Shown here one piece after another: positions 1-7,447 of a stretch of DNA of 33,224 nucleotides. A model generated the notes under the pieces. It did no database searches. It had not been told where the DNA came from and was given only the letters and a program-made list of their open reading frames with translations. This DNA comes from ZC4RG30 sp964632365. Its GTDB lineage: Bacteria; Pseudomonadota; Gammaproteobacteria; Steroidobacterales; Steroidobacteraceae. Every line of letters starts with the position of its first letter. Position 1 is the first letter of the stretch. The DNA is taken from the NCBI GenBank assembly GCA_964632365.1, contig CAZWDR010000015.1, positions 1 through 33,224 on the forward strand, written 5' to 3'. The translations under genes and the position numbers were made by a program.

Positions 1-290
1 GTGCCGTTGAACATCAGGTGTTCGAACAGGTGCGCGAAGCCGGTCTTTCCGGCCGGCTCATGCTTCGAACCCACGTCGTACCACACTGACACCGCCACGA
101 TGGGCGCCTTGCGGTCGGTATGCACCAGGACCCGCAGGCCGTTCTCCAGCTCGAACTGCTCATAGGGGATGTCGACGGCGGCAAGCAGCTCCGAGGCTGC
201 GGCGGGCTCCGGTACGGACGAGGCCTTCGACCCGCAGCCGGACAGGGCGATCGCTGCGGCAACCAGCGGGAGGAGCAGGGGACGGAGCAT
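1..290 (-). CDS. M16 family metallopeptidase lipoprotein, N-terminal part (runs off window)
   Basis: The first 96 residues of a longer protein are visible; the rest lies beyond the left edge. The N-terminus is a lipoprotein signal peptide with an ALSGC lipobox (Cys19). The segment that follows (IPYEQFELENGLRVLVHTD) is the usual opening of insulinase/pitrilysin-like M16 peptidases. Residues 87-91 read HLFEH, the inverted HxxEH zinc-binding and catalytic motif of active M16 subunits. Known role of the family: periplasmic zinc peptidase for oligopeptides, often encoded in pairs. The start was chosen because AGAGGTGA lies a few bases upstream and the signal peptide begins there. It is divergent from the MHYT-GGDEF-EAL gene. 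Confidence 0.88.
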   Translation of the reverse strand, partial: MLRPLLLPLVAAAIALSGCGSKASSVPEPAAASELLAAVDIPYEQFELENGLRVLVHTDRKAPIVAVSVWYDVGSKHEPAGKTGFAHLFEHLMFNG

Positions 291-363
291 GGAGATCACC
301 TCTGGCGTGGACTGCCGGCAAGGATAGCGCCAGTGCTCCGTGATTTGTGACGCGGGTCGCCTT

Positions 364-390
364 CGTCCGCCGGCGCCGGACCGGCGGACG
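364..390. other. GC-rich hairpin in a divergent intergenic region
   Basis: Arms GTCCGCCGG (365-373) and CCGGCGGAC (381-389) are perfect complements around a 7-nt loop, and the flanking C364/G390 also pair. There is no T-run, so it is not a classical terminator. It falls in the likely leader of the MHYT-GGDEF-EAL gene. The rest of the 291-471 interval shows no clear promoter. Confidence 0.45.
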
Positions 391-471
391 GCAGATGCTT
401 CTGTGATTCAGTGCCGGTGCGGGCCAGCGTGCTGTGGAATGCTGCATCCCCGCCCACGTCCACCGGTTTCC

Positions 472-2595
472 ATGACAGGTACGTATCACACCTGGATCGT
501 CGTGCTGTCGATCCTGGTCGCCATTGCGAGCGCGCATGCCGCGCTGAGCCTTGCCCAGCGCGTCTCGCGCACCAGCGGCATGGCCAGCCAGCTGTGGCTG
601 TGGGGCGGCGCGATGTCGATGGGTATCGGGATCTGGTCCATGCACTTCATCGGCATGCTGGCATTCAGGCTGCCGGTGCCGCTGGCCTACGATGTGCCGA
701 CCACGCTGGTGTCGCTGGCGCTGGCGGTCGCCGCTTCGGCCTACGCGCTGTCCGTGGCCACCGAGGCGCAGATGTCGACGCCCCGCCTGGTGCGCGGCGC
801 GGTCGTGCTGGCGATCGGCATCAGTGGCATGCATTACGTGGGCATGCATGCCATCACGGTACAGCCCGGCCTCAGCTATGACCTGAAGCTGTTCGTCGCG
901 TCGGTGGTCATCGCACTGGCCGCCTCGTTCATCGCGTTGAGCCTGTTTTTCAGGTTGCGCGCATTGCACGGCGCGACGCGGCACCTGTGCCGCGCGCTGG
1001 CCGCGGTCGTCATGGGCCTTGCCATCGCCGGGCTGCATTACACGGGCATGGCGGCGACACAGTTCGCGCCGGATGCCTGGTGTACCGGCGGGGTGCGGCT
1101 GGAGCAGAACTGGCTGGCGGTGCTGATCGCGATGGTCGCGATGGGCCTGCTCGGCGTCACGGCCGTGCTGATGCTGGTGGACAGCCATCTGGCGGCGCGG
1201 GCGCGCCGGCATGCGCAGGAACTGCAGCGCATGAACAGCCAGCTGCTCCACGCTGCCAGCCATGATGCGCTGACGGGGCTGCCCAATCGCACGCTGCTGC
1301 ATGACCGGCTGGGCCAGGCCATCAGCGAGTGGCGCCGCAATCGCCGCTGCTTTGCTGTGGCTGCGATCGACCTCGACCGTTTCAAGGCGATCAATGATTC
1401 GCTCGGCCATGCGGCCGGAGATGAACTGCTGCGCCAGGTCGCCGCGCGCCTGCGGCGCACCCTGCGCGAATCCGACACGCTCGCCCGGGTCGGCGGCGAC
1501 GAGTTCATCGCGCTGCTGCCCGATATCGGCACCCGCCATGAAGCATCCGTGGTGCTCTCGAAAGCCCAGGCCGCCGTGGCGGAGACGCTGGCGTTGGGCG
1601 GCGTCGACGTGCATGTCGGCAGCAGCATCGGCGTGACGATGTTTCCACATGACGCAGTGGATCCTCTCGCGCTGCTGCGGCACGCCGATGCCGCCATGTA
1701 TCACGCCAAGCGCCACGGCCGGAACCAGCTGCAGTTCTACGCCGAGGGGATGGGGGCGTTCGACCGCGAACGCCTGGAGCTGGAGAGCGGCCTGCGCCGC
1801 GCCCTCGCACGCGGCGAGTTGCTGCTGCACTACCAGCCCAAGGTGGATGTGGCCAGCGGCGGCGTGCGTGGCGCAGAGGCGCTGCTGCGGTGGCGCCACC
1901 CGGAGCGCGGAGTGGTGCTTCCGGCTGACTTCATCCGGGTCGCGGAAGAGAGCGGGCTGATCCTGCAGATCGGCGACTGGGTGCTGCAGGAAGCCTGCCG
2001 GCAGCTCAGGCGCTGGCATGACGCGGGCCTCGGCCACCTGACGATGGCGGTGAACCTGTCCGCCGAGCAGTTCAGCCAGGAAGATCTGGTGCAACGGGTG
2101 CGGGCAGCCATCCAGCAAGCCGGCATCCCCGCGACGCACCTTGAGCTGGAGCTGACCGAGTCCGCGGTGATGCGCGACCCCGACCGGTCCACCCAGCTGC
2201 TGGGGGAGATCGCCGCGCTCGGCGTGCGCATCTCGGTGGATGATTTCGGTACCGGCTACTCGAGCCTCAGCTACCTGCGCCGGTTGCCGCTGCACATCCT
2301 GAAGATCGACCGCAGCTTCATCCGCGACATCGAGGCGAGCCGTGACGACGCGGAGATCGTGCGGGCCATCGTGTCACTGGCGCACAGCCTGGACCTGAAG
2401 GTGACCGCCGAGGGCGTGGAAACCGGCGCCCAGCACGAATTCGTGCGGCAACTGGGCTGCGAGCAGTACCAGGGCTACCTGTGCAGTGCGGCGGTCGCGC
2501 CGGAGGATTTCCAGCGCCTGGTGGAGCCGCGGGAGAGCGCGACGCAGCGGCTGCGCCGCCTGCTGCCGTCGGCGCTGAAGCCCGCCAGGGCCTGA
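472..2595 (+). CDS. MHYT-GGDEF-EAL cyclic-di-GMP signalling protein
   Basis: A 707-residue membrane protein. The N-terminal ~245 residues form an MHYT sensor, with the three repeats SMHFIGM, GMHYVGM and GLHYTGM lying in hydrophobic helices; this domain is proposed to bind copper and sense a diatomic gas. A GGDEF domain follows with an intact GGDEF signature at residues 341-345 and an RxxD inhibitory site (RESD) five residues before it. The EAL domain keeps E469-A-L, DDFGTGYSS (D590, D591) and KIDRSFI. Both diguanylate cyclase and phosphodiesterase halves therefore look catalytically competent. The start at 472 fits the family's usual opening; longer in-frame extensions lack a ribosome binding site. 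It appears monocistronic. Confidence 0.93.
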   Translation: MTGTYHTWIVVLSILVAIASAHAALSLAQRVSRTSGMASQLWLWGGAMSMGIGIWSMHFIGMLAFRLPVPLAYDVPTTLVSLALAVAASAYALSVATEAQMSTPRLVRGAVVLAIGISGMHYVGMHAITVQPGLSYDLKLFVASVVIALAASFIALSLFFRLRALHGATRHLCRALAAVVMGLAIAGLHYTGMAATQFAPDAWCTGGVRLEQNWLAVLIAMVAMGLLGVTAVLMLVDSHLAARARRHAQELQRMNSQLLHAASHDALTGLPNRTLLHDRLGQAISEWRRNRRCFAVAAIDLDRFKAINDSLGHAAGDELLRQVAARLRRTLRESDTLARVGGDEFIALLPDIGTRHEASVVLSKAQAAVAETLALGGVDVHVGSSIGVTMFPHDAVDPLALLRHADAAMYHAKRHGRNQLQFYAEGMGAFDRERLELESGLRRALARGELLLHYQPKVDVASGGVRGAEALLRWRHPERGVVLPADFIRVAEESGLILQIGDWVLQEACRQLRRWHDAGLGHLTMAVNLSAEQFSQEDLVQRVRAAIQQAGIPATHLELELTESAVMRDPDRSTQLLGEIAALGVRISVDDFGTGYSSLSYLRRLPLHILKIDRSFIRDIEASRDDAEIVRAIVSLAHSLDLKVTAEGVETGAQHEFVRQLGCEQYQGYLCSAAVAPEDFQRLVEPRESATQRLRRLLPSALKPARA

Positions 2596-2661
2596 GCCGG
2601 AACCCGCGTCTCGCGGACACATCGCCACGACCATGGGTGGAAGGGGGGGCGTTCGCATTAT

Positions 2662-2677
2662 TTAGCACTTGTGCTAA
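2662..2677. promoter_or_regulatory. Perfect palindrome, predicted ArsR operator 1
   Basis: The sequence reads TTAGCACTTGTGCTAA: 7-bp arms around TT. It abuts a second 16-bp palindrome and lies about 30 bp before the ArsR-family start codon. AT-rich palindromes at this position are typical of ArsR autoregulatory operators. That the neighbouring gene product binds here is inference. Confidence 0.7.
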
Positions 2678-2693
2678 TTAGCGCGTCTGCTAA
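2678..2693. promoter_or_regulatory. Second palindrome, predicted ArsR operator 2, overlapping a -10-like element
   Basis: The sequence reads TTAGCGCGTCTGCTAA, with arms TTAGC/GCTAA and the same 16-bp length as the preceding palindrome, which it touches without a gap. The arm end overlaps a -10-like TAAATA (2691-2696), which has TTGTGC 16 bp upstream as a weak -35. Such a promoter would start the mRNA close to the ArsR ATG, so binding here would block transcription directly. Confidence 0.65.
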
Positions 2694-2705
2694 ATACTCT
2701 TGCCC

Positions 2706-3050
2706 ATGCAGGACCCTCTTTCCCGGACGTTCGCTGCGCTGGCCGATCCGACCCGGCGGGCCATCCTCGCGCGGCTGTGCAAAGGCCCGGCCACCGTGAA
2801 TGAACTCGCCGCGCCGTTTGATCTCTCACTGCCGTCTGTTTCCAGGCACCTGAAGGTGCTCGAAGGCGCGGGCCTGATCGGCCGCAGCCGCGAGGCGCAA
2901 TGGCGACCGTGCGAACTGCGTCCGCAGGCGCTGTCGAAGGTCGATCACTGGCTTTCCAGCTATCGCACGTTCTGGCAGGGGTCCTTTGATCGCCTGGACG
3001 CATACGTGGGCAAGGTGGCCAGGGCGCGTGGGCCGCGGGGCAGGCCATGA
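2706..3050 (+). CDS. ArsR/SmtB-family winged-helix repressor
   Basis: A 114-residue protein. FAALADPTRRAILARL at the N-terminus and the recognition-helix region LSLPSVSRHLKVLEGAGLI are hallmarks of the ArsR subfamily usually paired with SRPBCC proteins. No obvious metal-binding cysteine pair (CxCxxC type) is present; only isolated cysteines are seen, so the signal is probably not a thiophilic metal. No Shine-Dalgarno precedes the ATG, and a TTG lies two codons upstream; the ATG gives the family's usual N-terminus. The stop overlaps the next start by ATGA. It probably represses its own operon through the palindromes at 2662-2693. Confidence 0.9.
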   Translation: MQDPLSRTFAALADPTRRAILARLCKGPATVNELAAPFDLSLPSVSRHLKVLEGAGLIGRSREAQWRPCELRPQALSKVDHWLSSYRTFWQGSFDRLDAYVGKVARARGPRGRP

Positions 3051-3535
3051 GTGCGTCCCGGGGTGCCCCGCAACAGCCGGAACTGCTGATCACCCGGGAG
3101 TTCGACGCGCCGCCGTCGCTGCTGTTCGAGATCTGGGAAGACCCTGCGCATGTCGTGCGCTGGTGGGGTCCGGAGGGATTCACCGCCACCCATCTCGACT
3201 GGGACCTGAAGCCCGGCAAACGATGGCGCGCGGTCATGGCTGCGAAGGACCACGGCGTCTTCGGAATGGGCGGCGTGATCCGCGAAGTGGAACGCGATCG
3301 CCGCCTCGTCTTCACATTCGCATGGGACGAGGATTCCGGCCGCGACCGCGACACGCTGGTCACCGTGACGTTTGAAGAACACGACGGCCGGACGTTGCAG
3401 ACCTTCCACCAGACGCCATTTTCCTCCACGGCCATCCGCGACAGTCATGTGCAGGGCTGGGCGTCGCTGTTCAACAAGCAGGCCGTACACGCGGCCAATT
3501 TCTGGCTGGCGCGACAGAAGGAAGGTCCACGATGA
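3047..3535 (+). CDS. SRPBCC/AHSA1-type START-like domain protein
   Basis: A 162-residue single-domain protein. The pattern ITREFDAPPSLLFEIWEDPAHVVRWWGPEGF near the N-terminus is diagnostic of the AHSA1 branch of the SRPBCC fold, a hydrophobic-ligand-binding helix-grip domain. These are commonly encoded immediately after an ArsR repressor, as here, with ATGA overlaps at both ends that imply translational coupling. The ligand is unknown; the adjoining glutathione S-transferase suggests an electrophile or xenobiotic response, which is inference. No signal peptide, so cytoplasmic. Confidence 0.88.
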   Translation: MSASRGAPQQPELLITREFDAPPSLLFEIWEDPAHVVRWWGPEGFTATHLDWDLKPGKRWRAVMAAKDHGVFGMGGVIREVERDRRLVFTFAWDEDSGRDRDTLVTVTFEEHDGRTLQTFHQTPFSSTAIRDSHVQGWASLFNKQAVHAANFWLARQKEGPR

Positions 3536-4209
3536 TCACCTTGTTCACGTACACATGGGTTCCGCCGTTTGCGGCGCCACTGATGCGCGCCATGCGGGTG
3601 CGCTGGGCGCTGGAGGAAGCGGAGCAACCCTATGCGGTGAAGCACGTGGCGCTCGGCGCCGGACAGCGCTCGGACCAGCACCTTGCGCGCCAGCCATTCG
3701 GCCAGGCACCCGCCATCGAGGATGACGGCCTGCTGCTGCATGAGAGCGGCGCCATCGTGCTGCACATCGCATCGGGCTGCGAAGCGCTGTTGCCCTCTGA
3801 ACCGCACGCCCGGGCCCGCGCCACGGCATGGGCATTCTCGGCCCTCAACACGGTGGAGAACCCGGTCCAGGAGCTCGGCGGCATCGATTTCTTCCACGCC
3901 GACGAATCCTGGGCGCAGCAGCGCCGCCCGCAGGTCGAATCCGCGGTCCGCGACCGGCTGACCTTGCTGTCGCGCGCGCTGGGAGACCGGCCGTATCTGG
4001 AAGGCCGGTTCACGGCTGGAGACCTGCTGATGGCCGACGTGCTGCGCATCCTCGACCACACGCGGCTGCTGGAGGATTTCCCGTCGCTGCTGGCGTACAA
4101 ACGGCGTTGCGAGGCGCGGCCGGCGTTCCAGCGTGCGATGCGGGCGCAGATCGAGGGTTTCCGGAAAGAAGCGCCCGCGGACCCAACGGAGGATAGGCAG
4201 TTCCCGTAG
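3532..4209 (+). CDS. Glutathione S-transferase family protein
   Basis: A 225-residue protein with a thioredoxin-like N-terminal domain and a helical C-terminal domain. QPFGQAPAIEDDG carries the cis-proline loop, and the LLLHESGAIVLHIA stretch supplies the Glu-Ser pair that holds the gamma-glutamyl part of glutathione. The C-terminal half contains the GRFTAGDLLMADVLRI motif with the conserved N-capping Asp. It is third in the ArsR operon, with its start overlapping the previous stop (ATGA). The substrate cannot be predicted. Confidence 0.9.
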   Translation: MITLFTYTWVPPFAAPLMRAMRVRWALEEAEQPYAVKHVALGAGQRSDQHLARQPFGQAPAIEDDGLLLHESGAIVLHIASGCEALLPSEPHARARATAWAFSALNTVENPVQELGGIDFFHADESWAQQRRPQVESAVRDRLTLLSRALGDRPYLEGRFTAGDLLMADVLRILDHTRLLEDFPSLLAYKRRCEARPAFQRAMRAQIEGFRKEAPADPTEDRQFP

Positions 4210-4260
4210 TAGCGCCGGCCAGCACGGGATGGCCATCCCCACGGGGGCACTGCTACTTCG

Positions 4261-4276
4261 CATAATGTATATTATG
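4261..4276. promoter_or_regulatory. AT-rich palindrome upstream of the DUF488 gene
   Basis: CATAATGTATATTATG has perfect 6-bp arms (CATAAT/ATTATG) around GTAT, in an otherwise GC-rich genome. It contains -10-like hexamers (CATAAT, TATTAT) and ends 11 bp before the first candidate start of the DUF488 gene, so it could be a promoter, an operator, or both. No regulator is encoded next to it. Confidence 0.5.
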
Positions 4277-4287
4277 TTAAATTCAGG

Positions 4288-4893
4288 ATGGATATCCGGA
4301 GCCATTCGCTGTCCAATCTCCTCATGCCCCGCCAATCCCCCCAGGACACCGACTGGTCCCCCGGCACCATCTTCACCATCGGCCACTCGACGCTGCCGAT
4401 CGACCAGTTCATCGCGCGCCTTCGGGTCTATGGCGTGCGCCGCCTCGGCGACGTGCGCACGGTGCCGCGCTCCCGCCACAATCCGCAGTTCAACGCCGAC
4501 GCGCTGGACGCGAGCCTCGGCGAAGCCGGCATCGAATACATCCCGATGCAGGCACTGGGCGGCCTGCGGCATCCGCGCAGCGATTCACCCAACACTGGCT
4601 GGCGCAACAAGAGCTTCCGGGGCTATGCCGATTACATGCAGACCGAAGTCTTCCAGCAGGCCGTCGATGAACTGGTGCGGCTGGGGCGTGAGGCGCCCAC
4701 GGCCATCATGTGCGCCGAAGCGGTCCCCTGGCGGTGCCATCGATCGCTGGTGGCTGACGCGCTGAACCTGCGCGAGGTGCCGGTGGTCGAGATCCTTTCC
4801 GACACCAGCTTCCGGCCGCACAAGCTCACGCCGTTCGCGCACATCGAAGGATCGACGATCACCTACCCCCCCGAGCAGCAGCCGCTGCTGTGA
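4288..4893 (+). CDS. DUF488 family protein
   Basis: A 201-residue protein. TIFTIGHSTLPIDQFIARL followed by VRRLGDVRTVPRSRHNPQF is the conserved core of DUF488, and MCAEAVPWRCHRSLVADAL carries the family's Cys-x-Glu and CHR signature. The family is of unknown biochemical function; it has been suggested to act on nucleic acids or nucleotides. Two starts are possible: 4288 (used) and 4324, neither with a clear ribosome binding site. The stop overlaps the start of the uracil-DNA glycosylase gene (GTGA), so the two are translationally coupled, which fits a DNA-repair-related role. Confidence 0.85.
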   Translation: MDIRSHSLSNLLMPRQSPQDTDWSPGTIFTIGHSTLPIDQFIARLRVYGVRRLGDVRTVPRSRHNPQFNADALDASLGEAGIEYIPMQALGGLRHPRSDSPNTGWRNKSFRGYADYMQTEVFQQAVDELVRLGREAPTAIMCAEAVPWRCHRSLVADALNLREVPVVEILSDTSFRPHKLTPFAHIEGSTITYPPEQQPLL

Positions 4894-5486
4894 GTTCAAC
4901 CGGCAAACGATCGCTCGAGCGGCTGCTCGCGGAGGTGCGCGCGTGCAACCACTGCGCCGCGGTGCTGCCGCATGCGCCACGACCGGTGCTGCAGGCCAGC
5001 CCTGCGGCACGACTGCGCATCGTCGGTCAGGCGCCGGGTCGCAAGGTGCACGAGTCCGGCATTCCCTGGGCAGACGCCTCCGGCGAGCGGTTGCGTGAGT
5101 GGATGGGCGTCGATCCGGCCACCTTCTACGACGCGTCGCGTGTCGCGATCATCCCGATGGGTTTCTGCTATCCAGGGCGTGGCGCATCGGGAGACCTGCC
5201 GCCGCGTCCGGAGTGTGCGGGGCGGTGGCATGCCAGGCTTGCGGAACTGATGCCCCGCGTCGGCCTCACGCTGCTGATCGGCACCCATGCACAGCGGCAT
5301 TATCTTGGTGCCCGGCGACGGCCGAACCTGTCGGAGACGGTGCGCAACTGGGCAGACTATGTGCCGGATGGGCTGTTTCCGCTGCCCCACCCCTCCCCGC
5401 GCAACGAGCCGTGGAGGGTGAAGAATCCGTGGTTCGCGGCCGAAGTGCTTCCCGCGCTGCGCGAGGCCGTGCGGCGGGCGCTGTAA
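4890..5486 (+). CDS. Uracil-DNA glycosylase family protein with a predicted Fe-S cluster
   Basis: A 198-residue protein of the UDG superfamily, related to families 4/5. The water-activating and backbone motif is GQAPGRKVHESGIPW (residues 46-60), and the minor-groove loop is HPSPRN (167-172). Four cysteines, C19, C22, C93 and C109 (CX2C...CX15C), match the spacing that binds a 4Fe-4S cluster in family 4 enzymes. Expected role: removal of uracil or related deaminated bases. GTG start overlapping the previous stop. In the active-site loop the usual polar residue is Arg51/Lys52, so activity is not certain. Confidence 0.82.
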   Translation: MSSTGKRSLERLLAEVRACNHCAAVLPHAPRPVLQASPAARLRIVGQAPGRKVHESGIPWADASGERLREWMGVDPATFYDASRVAIIPMGFCYPGRGASGDLPPRPECAGRWHARLAELMPRVGLTLLIGTHAQRHYLGARRRPNLSETVRNWADYVPDGLFPLPHPSPRNEPWRVKNPWFAAEVLPALREAVRRAL

Positions 5487-5574
5487 CTGCCGCGGACGCT
5501 CTCACGACGTGCGGCGGCGCCGGTCGGCGCACCCGTCGCACTGGTACTGCGGAGTGCCGGCTTGCGAATGCGCG

Positions 5575-6045
5575 CTAGTTGAGCGGCGCCGCTGCGGCGC
5601 CTTCGATCAGGATCGGAATGCCGAGCAGGCGCGCCATCGGCACGCGCGGCCGCACCAGTTCACTGAGCGTGTGGTCATCCAGCGCCGAGAGAAAGGCCTG
5701 CGTGGCTTCGTCGAACAATCCCTTCAGCTCGCAGACGGGACTGATCACACACCCGCCGCCATCCTTCCCGAGGCACTCCACCACGCCGAGGCCGGTCTCC
5801 ATCTCGCGCACCACCTGCCCCACGCGGATCTGCTCGGGCGGCCGTGCCAGGCGCACGCCACCGCCCTTGCCGCGCGTGGTCTCCACATAGCCCAGTTCCG
5901 ACAGCCGTGCGACCACCTTCACCAGGTGATTGCGCGAGATGCCGTAGGCGCTGCTGATTCCCGTCACGGTATGCCGGCTGTCCGGCGCGACGGCGAGCGC
6001 GATCAGCGCGCGAAGGCCGTAGTCCGTGTACTGGGTCAGTTTCAT
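5575..6045 (-). CDS. nsrR: NsrR-like Rrf2 family nitric-oxide-responsive repressor
   Basis: A 156-residue Rrf2 protein. The N-terminus MKLTQYTDYGLRALIAL and the segment ISRNHLVKVVARLSELGYVETTRGKGGG closely follow NsrR. The cluster-binding region has three cysteines spaced CX7CX5C (ECLGKDGGGC then VISPVC), the pattern expected for the NO-sensitive Fe-S cluster of proteobacterial NsrR. Its ATG directly follows the stop of the cytochrome gene (TAG-ATG), so it is the distal gene of a two-gene operon. It probably represses that operon through the palindrome at 7373-7395. NsrR versus another Rrf2 member rests on sequence similarity only. Confidence 0.85.
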   Translation of the reverse strand: MKLTQYTDYGLRALIALAVAPDSRHTVTGISSAYGISRNHLVKVVARLSELGYVETTRGKGGGVRLARPPEQIRVGQVVREMETGLGVVECLGKDGGGCVISPVCELKGLFDEATQAFLSALDDHTLSELVRPRVPMARLLGIPILIEGAAAAPLN

Positions 6046-7386
6046 CTACTTCTTCAGCAAGGCGGCCAGCGTGGGCTTGGTGTCGATCAGGATCTCGGTG
6101 ATGGCCTGGCGCTGCGCGGCGGTGAGTTTCTCTGACAGCCCGGTGGTGTCCCGGCCCTTCAGCACATCGACGATCCGTCCATTGATGTAGTCGAGCGCGA
6201 ACTGCGGCAGCGAGTCGTACTGCTCCGAATAGATCGTGAAGCTCATCGGGTACTTGAACAGCTGCGTCACAAGGTCCAGCTCGCGCAGCGAGCGTCCCTT
6301 CGAATCGCGCGGCCCCATCTTCGAGAAGCGCTCGGTGAAGCCGCTGCTGCCGATCATGCGGTCCTCGAAGGGCGCTGCATCGCTGAGGAACATCGCGCGC
6401 ACCAGCGGCTCCATCATCTGGTGCAGCCGCTTGTGGTCATTGGGCGAGATGTCGGCCCAGCTGCGCAGCGCGCCACTGCTGGCGGCCGACGAGTCCCGCT
6501 CCAGCACGGTGCGGATCTTGTAATCCACGCGCGTGATCTGGTTGTGCAGCCGGGTCTGGTGCTCCAGCACGGTCAGGGCCACCACATCGCTCTTCGGCGT
6601 CGGAAACCGCGAGGTGTCGAAATAGTCGTTCAGCACGTCGATGTTGTGCGCCCGGTCGGCCAGCTCGCGCAGCTTCTCGCCGCCCCGCCCTTCACGCAGC
6701 GCCAGGTTGCCCAGATGCGTGCGCTTGCCCGTGTCGCCGGTGACATACCAGCCACCCCAGCGCACGCCGAACGGCGTGGAATCATCCACGTCCTGGCCCG
6801 CCGTCAGCCTGCGGGTGTCGCTGGCATGATCCACCGGCGAAGACAGCACCATCACGCGGGGCACGCCACCGCCGCCCATCGAATAGGTGTCGTGGCAGGT
6901 CAGGCAGCGCCCGCCCTCGCGCGTGAACTCCGCCGGATACTCGCGGCGGTTCTCGATGCCATAGAACACCGCGCCCTTGTCCGCATCCATGGCCGTCAGC
7001 TCGATCAACGGGCTGTTCTGCACGAAGCCGACGTAGGTGTCGTCATTGAAATAAACCGCCCGCGGCGTCTGCGGCGAGATGTGCTCGATCTGCAGGCTGG
7101 TGCGCGAGAACACCAGGACCTGGGAATCCACATCGATCTCCAGCGCCTCGAGCATCGAGAGCAGGTAGCCGAACCGCGGCTCCCATTCCAGCTTCAGCTT
7201 GCCGCTGTTCAGCTGCTGCTGCAGGCGATACACCCGGTTCTCGGTCGCCGCTTCGGAATACGCAATGCCCGGATATTCGACGTCATAGCGCGTCGAGGTG
7301 GGCAGTTTCGCAGAGTCGGCGAGCGCCGGGCCGGCCGCGAGCGCCAGCAGCGCGGCTCCAGCCAGTTTCGTGAATAGGTATTTCAT
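6046..7386 (-). CDS. Periplasmic mono-haem c-type cytochrome-like protein, NsrR-linked
   Basis: A 446-residue protein with a cleavable signal peptide (hydrophobic core AALLALAAG, cleavage near ALA-DS) and a single haem-binding CLTCH at residues 161-165. The rest contains no recognisable catalytic domain; a long helical C-terminal half (HNQITRVDYKIRTVL...) follows. I do not know a characterised homologue. The ATG sits inside a 23-bp palindrome, and the downstream gene is an NsrR-like repressor, so expression in response to nitric oxide is likely and a role in NO or nitrite stress is inferred. A longer in-frame extension exists upstream but would lose the signal peptide. Confidence 0.75.
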   Translation of the reverse strand: MKYLFTKLAGAALLALAAGPALADSAKLPTSTRYDVEYPGIAYSEAATENRVYRLQQQLNSGKLKLEWEPRFGYLLSMLEALEIDVDSQVLVFSRTSLQIEHISPQTPRAVYFNDDTYVGFVQNSPLIELTAMDADKGAVFYGIENRREYPAEFTREGGRCLTCHDTYSMGGGGVPRVMVLSSPVDHASDTRRLTAGQDVDDSTPFGVRWGGWYVTGDTGKRTHLGNLALREGRGGEKLRELADRAHNIDVLNDYFDTSRFPTPKSDVVALTVLEHQTRLHNQITRVDYKIRTVLERDSSAASSGALRSWADISPNDHKRLHQMMEPLVRAMFLSDAAPFEDRMIGSSGFTERFSKMGPRDSKGRSLRELDLVTQLFKYPMSFTIYSEQYDSLPQFALDYINGRIVDVLKGRDTTGLSEKLTAAQRQAITEILIDTKPTLAALLKK

Positions 7387-7395
7387 ATACCTATT
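7373..7395. promoter_or_regulatory. 23-bp palindrome over the cytochrome start codon, predicted NsrR operator
   Basis: Perfect 9-bp arms AATAGGTAT (7373-7381) and ATACCTATT (7387-7395) flank a 5-nt spacer that holds most of the start codon. The total length (11-1-11 layout) equals that of known NsrR sites, and 15 of 22 arm positions agree with the enterobacterial consensus as I remember it. A -10-like CATAAT on the minus strand overlaps the distal arm, so a bound repressor would cover -10, +1 and the start codon. Confidence 0.68.
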
Positions 7396-7447
7396 ATGAG
7401 GCGCACCCTGTAGGAAAGTTCCGGCAGTCGACGTGATTTGTGGGGTG

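Noticed and set aside
160..2295. 711-residue minus-strand open frame opposite the MHYT-GGDEF-EAL gene
   Set aside because: Low-complexity His/Gln/Arg/Ala-rich translation without any domain; it is the antisense shadow of a clear gene in GC-rich DNA.
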